5,906 bases of DNA from an uncultured Bacteroidota bacterium (GTDB taxonomy: Bacteria > Bacteroidota > Bacteroidia > Bacteroidales > SZUA-534). The DNA lies in NCBI GenBank assembly GCA_937885735.1, contig CALABN010000144.1, forward strand, positions 1 to 5,906. Reading direction: 5' to 3'. Position 1 is the first letter of the stretch; every line of letters starts with the position of its first letter. The notes under the pieces are model-generated. The model was not told the DNA's origin. It searched no databases and saw nothing but the letters and a program-made list of their open reading frames with translations. Both the position numbers and the translations under genes were made by a program. Of the stretch, positions 1-5,398 are shown piece by piece.

Positions 1-1
1 G

Positions 2-1111
2 CCACCTGATATTCCACTTAAAGAAAGTGATGATGCTGCCATTTACTTCTCATCTGGAACAACAGGATTCCCTAAGGCCATTCTGCACAATCACGAAAGT
101 CTTTCACAGGCTACCGAAATGGAAATGCGCCATCACCTTACAGGCCGCGACGACTGCTTCCTTTGTATTCCACCGCTCTACCACACAGGTGCCAAATTCC
201 ACTGGATGGGAAGCCTTTGTGCCGGTAGCCGTGCCGTACTTTTGAAAGGAACAACTCCTGAAATCATTCTGGACGCTGTTTCAAAAGAAAAATGTACTCT
301 GGTTTGGCTCCTTGTACCTTGGGCACAGGACATTCTGGATGCTCTTGACCGCGGCGATCTTAAAATCGAAGATTACGAACTTTCACAGTGGCGACTGATG
401 CACATTGGAGCACAGCCTGTTCCACCTTCGCTTATCAAACGCTGGAAAAAATATTTCCCAAATCACGCATACGACACAAACTACGGTTTGTCAGAATCGA
501 CAGGCCCAGGTTGCGTTCACCTTGGCATGGAGAACACTCACAAAGTAGGCGCAATCGGCGTACCTGGCTATCGTTGGGAATGCAAGATTGTTGACGAAAG
601 CAACAACGTTGTAAAGCAAGGCGAAGTTGGCGAACTCTGCGTTAAAGGTCCTGGTGTGATGACATGCTACTACAACAACCCTGAAGCAACAGCCGAAACG
701 ATGAAAGACGGCTGGCTTTACACTGGCGACATGGCAATGCAAGACCCTGACGGATTCATATTCCTTGTCGACCGCAAGAAAGACGTGATAGTGAGTGGTG
801 GCGAGAACATCTACCCTGTCCAGATAGAAGACTTCCTACGCACCAACGACAAGATAAAGGACGTTGCTGTCATTGGCTTGCCTGACAAACGTTTAGGTGA
901 AAAAACCGCCGCCATCATCGAACTTAAGGACGGTATCACCTGCACACGTGAAGAGATTGACGAGTTCTGTCTGGCTATGGCCCGCTACAAACGACCTAAA
1001 GAGATTTTCTTTGAAGAGATACCTCGCAACGCAACAGGAAAAATTGAAAAGCCGGTATTGCGCAAGCGTCACAATGCCGACATGCTTGTGGCTCAGGAAA
1101 ACCAAGGATAA
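2..1111 (+). CDS. Acyl-CoA synthetase (AMP-forming), 5' end outside window
   Basis: This is the last 369 residues of an ANL-superfamily adenylating enzyme, which activates a carboxylic acid as acyl-AMP and transfers it to CoA in the cytoplasm. The frame is open from base 2, so the ATG at 119 is internal. Counting from base 2, the phosphate-binding A3 motif YFSSGTTGFPK is at residues 15-25, A5 YGLSEST at 161-167, A7 YTGD ending at Asp243, the A8 hinge DRKKD at 257-261 followed by SGGENIYP, and the A10 motif NATGK with the adenylation lysine at about Lys347. All core motifs in the visible part are intact. Relatives run about 500-560 residues, so roughly 130-190 N-terminal residues lie upstream. 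The layout resembles FadD-type fatty acid-CoA ligases, but the acyl substrate cannot be read from the sequence; a medium-chain or aryl acid ligase is possible. A strong terminator follows 20 bases after the stop. Confidence 0.92.
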   Translation, partial: PPDIPLKESDDAAIYFSSGTTGFPKAILHNHESLSQATEMEMRHHLTGRDDCFLCIPPLYHTGAKFHWMGSLCAGSRAVLLKGTTPEIILDAVSKEKCTLVWLLVPWAQDILDALDRGDLKIEDYELSQWRLMHIGAQPVPPSLIKRWKKYFPNHAYDTNYGLSESTGPGCVHLGMENTHKVGAIGVPGYRWECKIVDESNNVVKQGEVGELCVKGPGVMTCYYNNPEATAETMKDGWLYTGDMAMQDPDGFIFLVDRKKDVIVSGGENIYPVQIEDFLRTNDKIKDVAVIGLPDKRLGEKTAAIIELKDGITCTREEIDEFCLAMARYKRPKEIFFEEIPRNATGKIEKPVLRKRHNADMLVAQENQG

Positions 1112-1131
1112 GCATAACCGACAACTCAAAC

Positions 1132-1166
1132 AAAAAAGCGGTTCCGACAATCGGAACCGCTTTTTT
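1132..1166 (+). terminator. Intrinsic terminator after acyl-CoA synthetase, probably bidirectional
   Basis: There is a perfect 16-bp inverted repeat: arm 1132-1147, loop CAA at 1148-1150, arm 1151-1166. The GC core is GCGGTTCCGA with TCGGAACCGC, flanked by A6 on the left and T6 on the right. The symmetric A/T tracts mean it can stop transcription from either side. It would therefore also catch any minus-strand read-through from the tRNA gene. Confidence 0.9.
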
Positions 1167-1167
1167 A

Positions 1168-1201
1168 TTGCCACCTTGCCTGAAACTTGGCAAACAGGCA
1201 A
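1168..1201. repeat. Double inverted repeat between two facing terminators
   Basis: TTGCC occurs at 1168-1172 and 1176-1180, and its reverse complement GGCAA at 1189-1193 and 1197-1201. All four pairs share one centre of symmetry at 1184.5, and the repeats are spaced by 8 bases on each side. An alternative pairing gives a 7-bp stem, TTGCCTG (1176-1182) with CAGGCAA (1195-1201). It lies in the short gap between the + terminator and the minus-strand tRNA terminator, so little transcription is expected through it. Function unknown. Confidence 0.5.
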
Positions 1202-1229
1202 AAAAAATCCCGAAGCGTTAACTTCGGGA
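1200..1229 (-). terminator. Intrinsic terminator of the tRNA-Lys transcript
   Basis: Read on the minus strand, an 8-bp stem TCCCGAAG / CTTCGGGA (1229-1222 with 1215-1208) closes a 6-base loop and is followed by eight T residues (1207-1200). It begins only 3 bases past the 3' end of the tRNA, so the precursor has a very short 3' trailer. Confidence 0.85.
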
Positions 1230-1232
1230 CTG

Positions 1233-1305
1233 TGAACCAGCCGGGGCTCGAACCCGGGACCCCATCCTTAAAAGGGATGTGCTCTACCTGCTGAGCTACT
1301 GATTC
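1233..1305 (-). tRNA. trnK: tRNA-Lys (anticodon TTT)
   Basis: The minus strand folds into a complete 73-base cloverleaf. The acceptor stem GAATCAG / CTGGTTC has one T-G wobble and discriminator A73. The D stem is GCTC / GAGC, and the anticodon stem CATCC / GGATG carries loop CTTTTAA, so the anticodon is TTT for lysine. The variable loop is 5 bases, and the T stem CCGGG / CCCGG has loop TTCGAGC. All stems pair fully. CCA is not encoded (the next bases are CAG), so the end must be added by tRNA nucleotidyltransferase. The gene stands alone with its own promoter and terminator, in the opposite direction to every protein gene in the window. Confidence 0.97.
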
Positions 1306-1334
1306 AATCAACTCCTCGTTTCCGAAAAGCGTTG

Positions 1335-1364
1335 CAAAGGTACAACCCATTTTGTTTTTTGCAA
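1335..1364 (-). promoter_or_regulatory. Bacteroidota-type promoter of tRNA-Lys
   Basis: On the minus strand, TTG (1364-1362) is followed by a 19-base spacer and TACCTTTG (1342-1335), an exact match to the Bacteroidota housekeeping consensus TTG-N19-21-TAnnTTTG. The inferred start of transcription is near 1328, giving a leader of about 20 bases before the tRNA. The region just upstream (1366-1390 on the + strand) is almost pure A, that is T-rich on the coding strand. Confidence 0.85.
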
Positions 1365-1522
1365 GCGCAAAAACAAAAAAAATAAAAAAACGCATAAAAC
1401 ACCGATTATCAACACATTTTACCCATAGCTACTGCATTTTCAGATATAGCAAAATGGAAAATCGATATCAATTGAAGCAAAACGCGCCATATTATCAGTC
1501 AAAAAAGCACATCATCTTGGCA

Positions 1523-1530
1523 TAATTTTG
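1523..1530 (+). promoter_or_regulatory. Probable -7 element of the purA promoter
   Basis: TAATTTTG matches the Bacteroidota -7 consensus TAnnTTTG at every fixed position. No TTG lies 19-21 bases upstream (about 1499-1504 reads tcaaaa), so the -33 element is weak or absent. Transcription would start near 1537, leaving an untranslated leader of about 120 bases. A second, poorer match is TACCTTCG at 1562-1569. Confidence 0.55.
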
Positions 1531-1660
1531 CACACATCGAATTTAGCATACAAATATTTATTACCTTCGAGCGCTTTTTGCGTGGGTGCATTTTGCCCAT
1601 AGACACAAATACAAATTATTAAAAATCGGCATCTTGTTATGCCACAAAAACAAATACAAA

Positions 1661-2923
1661 ATGAAAGTTGACGTATTGTTAGGTTTGCAATGGGGCGACG
1701 AGGGAAAAGGAAAGGTTGTTGACGTATTGACCCCAAGATACGACGTTGTAACCCGTTTTCAAGGTGGTCCAAACGCAGGACATACATTGGAATTCAATGG
1801 CGAGAAATATGTGTTGCGTTCAATTCCTTCAGGCATTTTCCAAGGCGACAAGGTAAATATAATTGGCAACGGCGTTGTGCTCGACCCTGCATTGTTCAAG
1901 GCAGAAGCCGAGCAACTGGCTCAATCTGGCCACGACCTTACCAAACGCCTATACATATCAAAGAAGGCTCACCTGATTCTGCCTACACACCGCTTGCTCG
2001 ATGCCGCCTATGAGGCTGCCAAAGGCAAAAACAAGGTCGGCACTACAGGCAAAGGCATAGGCCCTACCTACACCGACAAGGTTAGCCGTAACGGTGTTCG
2101 TGTTGGCGACATTCTTTGCAATTTCGAAGAGAAATACAAAAATGCCATTGCACGTCACGAGCAAATCCTGAAATCGCTCAACTTCGAGTACGACCTAAAG
2201 CCACTTGAAAAAGACTGGTTTGAAGGAATCGAATATCTTAAGAAATTCACATTCGTTGATAGCGAACACGTTGTAAACAAACTCCTGAACGACGGAAAGT
2301 CAGTTCTTGCCGAAGGCGCTCAAGGCACAATGCTCGACATCGACTTTGGCTCATATCCATTCGTGACATCATCGAACACCATTTGCGCAGGCGCCTGTAC
2401 TGGCTTGGGCATCGGTCCTAACAAGATTGGCGACGTATTCGGCATCTTCAAGGCTTACTGCACACGCGTTGGCGCAGGTCCATTCCCTACCGAATTGTTC
2501 GACGAGGTTGGCGAGACTATCTGCCAGCTAGGCCACGAATATGGCGCCGTAACTGGCCGCAAGCGCCGTTGTGGCTGGCTCGACCTTGTTGCCTTGAAAT
2601 ACAGCATTATGATTAACGGTGTAACCCAACTTATAATGATGAAGAGCGACGTGCTCGACGATTTCGACACCATCAAGGTTTGCACAGCATACAAGATTGA
2701 CGGCAAGGAAACAACAGATTTTCCATTCGATATCGACAGCGTGAAGATTGACCCCGTTTACAAGGAATTCAAAGGCTGGAAATCAGACTTGACAGGCATC
2801 ACAGCCGAAAGCCAATTCCCAAAAGCATTTGCCGACTACATCAAGTTCATCGAGCAAGAGACTGGCGTTCCTGTAAAGATTGTGTCTGTTGGTCCTGACC
2901 GCACCGCAACAATAGAGAGATAA
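1661..2923 (+). CDS. purA: Adenylosuccinate synthetase
   Basis: PurA catalyses IMP + aspartate + GTP to adenylosuccinate, the first committed step from IMP to AMP, in the cytoplasm as a homodimer. The 420-residue product is normal for the family (E. coli about 430). Visible signatures are GLQWGDEGKGK at 8-18 with catalytic Asp13, GGPNAGHT with catalytic His41, GTTGKGIGP at 127-135, the dimer-interface Arg143 in SRNG, EGAQG at 218-222, GRKRRCGWLD at 299-308, the guanine-binding KSD at 328-330 and SVGPDRTATI at 409-418. The in-frame ATG at 1586 would add 25 residues unlike any PurA N terminus. The ATG at 1661 places the first motif where the family has it, so I use 1661. The start has no Shine-Dalgarno and follows acaaatacaaa. 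A hairpin terminator separates it from the aminotransferase gene, so close co-transcription is not implied. Confidence 0.98.
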   Translation: MKVDVLLGLQWGDEGKGKVVDVLTPRYDVVTRFQGGPNAGHTLEFNGEKYVLRSIPSGIFQGDKVNIIGNGVVLDPALFKAEAEQLAQSGHDLTKRLYISKKAHLILPTHRLLDAAYEAAKGKNKVGTTGKGIGPTYTDKVSRNGVRVGDILCNFEEKYKNAIARHEQILKSLNFEYDLKPLEKDWFEGIEYLKKFTFVDSEHVVNKLLNDGKSVLAEGAQGTMLDIDFGSYPFVTSSNTICAGACTGLGIGPNKIGDVFGIFKAYCTRVGAGPFPTELFDEVGETICQLGHEYGAVTGRKRRCGWLDLVALKYSIMINGVTQLIMMKSDVLDDFDTIKVCTAYKIDGKETTDFPFDIDSVKIDPVYKEFKGWKSDLTGITAESQFPKAFADYIKFIEQETGVPVKIVSVGPDRTATIER

Positions 2924-2942
2924 TTTGACCTAATATTAAATG

Positions 2943-2990
2943 CAAGACGCAGACACAATCCTTCAGGTCAATGTCTGCGTTTTGTTTTTA
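2943..2990 (+). terminator. Intrinsic terminator after purA
   Basis: A 13-bp stem with one G-T wobble forms between 2943-2955 (core ACGCAGACA) and 2972-2984 (core TGTCTGCGT). The loop is 16 bases, and the right arm runs into GTTTTTA. The loop is longer than usual. Its last seven bases, AGGTCAA (2965-2971), are the exact reverse complement of TTGACCT (2925-2931) just after the purA stop, so a pseudoknot or competing fold is possible. Confidence 0.82.
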
Positions 2991-3005
2991 TTACAATAAA
3001 CATAA

Positions 3006-4316
3006 ATGATGAATACAGTTATTGAGCCGTCAGTGATTGACGGAATAATGAAGAAACTTGAGATTGCCGACATCAAGACGGCATCAATCCGTCAGGTTGG
3101 CGCCATTGTGCGCGAGGCAGAAAAGCAAACAGGCACCGAATACATTCATTTTGAAATGGGCATTCCAGGACTGCCACCTTCGGCTGTAGGCGTAAAGGCC
3201 GAATGCGAGGCTTTGCAAAAAGGCGTTGCATCAATCTACCCTATAATCGACGGCATTCCAGAAGTGAAGGAACAGGCTTCGCGTTTCATCAAGGCATTTG
3301 TGAACACCGACATAAAACCAGAAAGTTGCGTACCGACAGTAGGTTCAATGCAGGCTTCATTCGCATCGCTGATGCTTTGCTCCCAACTCGACCCGAAGAA
3401 AGACACTGTACTCTACATCGACCCTGGTTTCCCTGTCCAGAAAATGCAGGCATCTGTGATTGGCGTTAAGGTGGCATCGTTCGACATTGCCGACTACCGT
3501 GGCGAAAAACTTGGGACAAAACTGGAAAGCTACTTCAAGCAAGGCAACATCTGCGCCGTGCTTTATTCAAGCCCGAACAACCCTTCGTGGATGACACTCA
3601 ACAGCCAAGAACTGGAGACAATCGGCAAACTCGCAACAAAATACGATGTTGTTGTGATAGAAGATCTTGCCTACATGACAATGGACTTCCGCCAAAACTT
3701 CGGAATTCCATTTGAGCCACCATACGTCGCAAGCGTCTCGCACTACACTGACAACTACGTGATGCTGATGAGCGCATCAAAGATTTTCAGCTACGCTGGA
3801 CAACGCATCGCAATGGCTTGCATTTCCGACAAATTATACGAGCGCCATTACCAAACGCTTAAGGACCGATATAATATTCCACGCTTTGGCGCGGCATACA
3901 GTTATGTATTCCTATACACGTTCTCATCAGGAGTTTCGCACTCGGCACAATACGCTATGGCCGCAATGCTGAAAGCCGCCTGCGACGGCGAATACAAATT
4001 TGTCGACGACATAAAGGAATACGGCAACCGTTGCCACAAAATCAAGGACATTCTTGAAAGAAACGGCTTCTCAATAGTGTATGACAAGGACAACGACGTT
4101 CCTGTAAGCGACGGATTTTTCTTCACCATCGGCTACAAGGACATGTCTGGCGCCGATTTGGCAAAAGAACTCCTATACTACGGTGTGAGCGGCATCGACC
4201 TTGCAACGACAGGTAGCGTAAGAAACGGCATCAGAGCCTGCTCTTCGAACATCAAGCCACATCACTATGCACTGCTCGACGAAAGGCTGAAACTTTTCAA
4301 TGAAAACCACAAATAG
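3006..4316 (+). CDS. PLP-dependent aminotransferase, class I/II fold
   Basis: A 436-residue cytoplasmic fold-type I aminotransferase, which moves an amino group between an amino acid and a 2-oxo acid using pyridoxal phosphate. Key residues are in place: Asn192 in SSPNNPS, Asp220 and Tyr223 in VIEDLAY (pyridine N and O3' contacts), Lys259 in SASKIFSYAGQR (Schiff base), Arg267 (cofactor phosphate) and Arg410 in GIRACSS (the probable substrate carboxylate arginine). The IYPIIDGIPEVKE segment at 77-89 matches the tyrosine and glycine turn seen early in the family. It starts with two consecutive ATG codons (3006, 3009), and neither has a Shine-Dalgarno. I find no TAnnTTTG box in the 82 bases before it, so expression may depend partly on read-through of the purA terminator. 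Amino acid specificity cannot be decided here; aspartate or aromatic amino acids are only possibilities. A terminator follows. Confidence 0.94.
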   Translation: MMNTVIEPSVIDGIMKKLEIADIKTASIRQVGAIVREAEKQTGTEYIHFEMGIPGLPPSAVGVKAECEALQKGVASIYPIIDGIPEVKEQASRFIKAFVNTDIKPESCVPTVGSMQASFASLMLCSQLDPKKDTVLYIDPGFPVQKMQASVIGVKVASFDIADYRGEKLGTKLESYFKQGNICAVLYSSPNNPSWMTLNSQELETIGKLATKYDVVVIEDLAYMTMDFRQNFGIPFEPPYVASVSHYTDNYVMLMSASKIFSYAGQRIAMACISDKLYERHYQTLKDRYNIPRFGAAYSYVFLYTFSSGVSHSAQYAMAAMLKAACDGEYKFVDDIKEYGNRCHKIKDILERNGFSIVYDKDNDVPVSDGFFFTIGYKDMSGADLAKELLYYGVSGIDLATTGSVRNGIRACSSNIKPHHYALLDERLKLFNENHK

Positions 4317-4334
4317 GATTATTCCAACGACAAT

Positions 4335-4367
4335 AAAAAACGCACCCGAAACGAGTGCGTTTTTTTT
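4335..4367 (+). terminator. Intrinsic terminator after the aminotransferase gene
   Basis: An 11-bp stem AAAAAACGCAC / GTGCGTTTTTT (4335-4345 with 4355-4365) extends through one C-A mismatch and two more G-C pairs to the loop AAA (4349-4351). Eight T residues (4360-4367) follow the GC core. The left A tract lets it act in both directions. Confidence 0.88.
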
Positions 4368-4414
4368 GTGTTTGCATCAAAAAAGACACTCAAAAAAAGC
4401 CATCAGATTGCCAA

Positions 4415-4443
4415 TGTCGATTGTTCACCAATTTTTATCGACA
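4415..4443. repeat. Inverted repeat upstream of the secreted-protein operon
   Basis: TGTCGAT (4415-4421) and ATCGACA (4437-4443) are perfect reverse complements across a 15-base spacer. An overlapping second pairing exists, GATTGT (4419-4424) with ACAATC (4441-4446). It sits about 150 bases before the ATG at 4589, in a position suited to an activator or repressor site. No T tract follows, so it is not a terminator. Confidence 0.45.
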
Positions 4444-4504
4444 ATCAGCATAAATTAATACCACCATTGTAACGCAAACGAACTAAAGTGTAACATACAA
4501 TTCG

Positions 4505-4512
4505 TATATTAG
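4505..4512 (+). promoter_or_regulatory. Weak candidate -7 element for the secreted-protein operon
   Basis: TATATTAG matches five of six fixed positions of TAnnTTTG. No TTG lies at the proper distance upstream, which is common for promoters that need an activator. If used, transcription starts near 4519 and the 4528-4551 dyad falls inside the leader. This is the best match in the gap but not a strong one. Confidence 0.3.
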
Positions 4513-4527
4513 ACGTCGTTTTAACGT

Positions 4528-4551
4528 TATTTGTGTTCGGCTACACAAATA
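4528..4551. repeat. 9+9 inverted repeat in the leader or promoter of the operon
   Basis: TATTTGTGT (4528-4536) and ACACAAATA (4543-4551) are perfect reverse complements around TCGGCT. One T-G and one G-C pair can extend the stem outward (4526-4553), giving 11 pairs. It ends 37 bases before the ATG at 4589. It is followed by A residues rather than T residues, so it is not a terminator on the + strand. It may be an operator for a dimeric regulator or an mRNA leader hairpin. Confidence 0.65.
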
Positions 4552-4588
4552 GCCTAATCGTAAAAAAAACTTATCAAAAAAAAGTATT

Positions 4589-5368
4589 ATGAAAATTTAC
4601 AAGACAATGTTGGCTGTTGGCATAGCAGCACTTCTATGCACCAATGCCAACGCACAAGGGCAACAGGCTGCTGCTCCAAGCGGTCCAAGTTTAGACAACT
4701 ACTTCACGCCTTCGACACCAGAAGCGATGAAACCAGATGACCAAGGCTTTATCCGCCGTTGGTTGCTGCTTGACCCAATCAGCAAGCCAAACCGCAGCAA
4801 CACAGTATTCACTGACACCTACCTGCGCGAGGTTTTTGCAAAAGAGTATTTCCCAAACCAATTGACAGTTCTTCCAAAAGACGGCGCAAAGGTTAAGGTG
4901 AATGTTGAAAAGCAAGCACCTGTAAACCTTCAGGCTGGACGTCCAATGATGCCACCTGCAGAACAAAAGCCAATCTTCGAGAACGAGACACTTGTTTGGC
5001 ATGCATTCGACAGCAAATTGTTCAACGTAAAATTGTTCCGTTTTGCAACAGCACGCGACAAGCAACGTTATGGCATTATCTGCTGGGCTGTAACTGTAAT
5101 CAACTGCGAGGAAGACATGAATGTCAGACTTGCCGTAGGTTCAAACTCAGCATCAATGTGGTGGCTTGACGGCAAGGAAGTGCTTCTTCTTTCAGGCGAC
5201 CGCCGCATGGTTGTAGATGACTGCGTTTCATCAATCATCAGCCTGAAAAAAGGCAAGAACATTCTTCGTGGCGCCGTAATCAACGGTCCTGGCATGAGCG
5301 ACTTCTGCGTTCGTTTCCTTGACGAGAACGGCAAACCAGTTCAAAACTACACTATCACCAACAAGTAA
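4589..5368 (+). CDS. Secreted protein of unknown function with beta-sandwich-like C-terminal part
   Basis: A 259-residue protein I cannot name. Residues 1-22 form a signal peptide: Lys2 and Lys5, a hydrophobic core 7-16, and ANA before Gln23 for signal peptidase I. Cys17 lacks the small residue before it that a lipobox needs, so it is probably soluble in the periplasm or exported. A short Q/A/P/S-rich linker (23-34) precedes a block GFIRRWLLL at 53-61 and NTVFTDTYLR at 71-80. The C-terminal part (about 140-255) reads like a jelly-roll domain: MWWLDGKEV at 190-198, DRR at 204-206, LKKGKN at 219-224, INGPG at 231-235, then VRFLDENGKPV. That pattern of exposed Trp, DGKxV turn and LKKGxN strand is common in carbohydrate-active accessory modules, so a glycan-binding role is an inference. 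No catalytic motif is recognised. It lies 30 bases before the GH43 gene and probably shares its transcript. Confidence 0.85.
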   Translation: MKIYKTMLAVGIAALLCTNANAQGQQAAAPSGPSLDNYFTPSTPEAMKPDDQGFIRRWLLLDPISKPNRSNTVFTDTYLREVFAKEYFPNQLTVLPKDGAKVKVNVEKQAPVNLQAGRPMMPPAEQKPIFENETLVWHAFDSKLFNVKLFRFATARDKQRYGIICWAVTVINCEEDMNVRLAVGSNSASMWWLDGKEVLLLSGDRRMVVDDCVSSIISLKKGKNILRGAVINGPGMSDFCVRFLDENGKPVQNYTITNK

Positions 5369-5398
5369 CAGATAATCTAATACATAAAGATAATAATC

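Larger units (their letters stand above)
1306..1660. other. Divergent intergenic region between tRNA-Lys and purA
   Basis: This 355-base stretch has no convincing gene. Its left part holds the tRNA promoter and an A-rich tract (1369-1390). An imperfect inverted repeat there, TTTTGTTTTTTGC (1350-1362) with GCAAAAACAAAA (1367-1378) and one bulged T, overlaps the tRNA -33 box. The middle (about 1400-1500) is AT-rich with nothing I can name. The right part holds the purA -7 box (1523-1530), a short hairpin TGGGT / GCCCA with a 7-base loop at about 1584-1600, and the 11-base repeat acaaatacaaa at 1605-1615 and 1650-1660. No purine riboswitch core is visible. Confidence 0.6.

Noticed and set aside
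1165..1395. Minus-strand 76-residue ORF
   Set aside because: It is a translation of the tRNA-Lys gene and its terminator and promoter, a well-known source of spurious proteins.
1586..1660. N-terminal extension of PurA from the ATG at 1586
   Set aside because: The 25 added residues are basic and unlike PurA, whose GLQWGDEGKGK motif normally begins within the first dozen or so residues; the ATG at 1661 fits.
1531..1660. Purine riboswitch in the purA leader
   Set aside because: I see no three-way-junction core or conserved purine-aptamer loops; only a short hairpin is present.
1512..1787. Minus-strand 91-residue ORF over the purA start
   Set aside because: It overlaps the purA promoter and conserved N-terminal codons and shows no recognisable protein features.
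4589..4657. Lipoprotein signal on the unknown secreted protein
   Set aside because: Cys17 is preceded by Leu-Leu rather than a small residue at -1, and an AxA signal peptidase I site follows at 20-22.
4691..5065. Minus-strand 124-residue ORF inside the secreted-protein gene
   Set aside because: It is a frame shadow rich in Cys and Trp with no motif; the + strand gene has a signal peptide and an organised domain.
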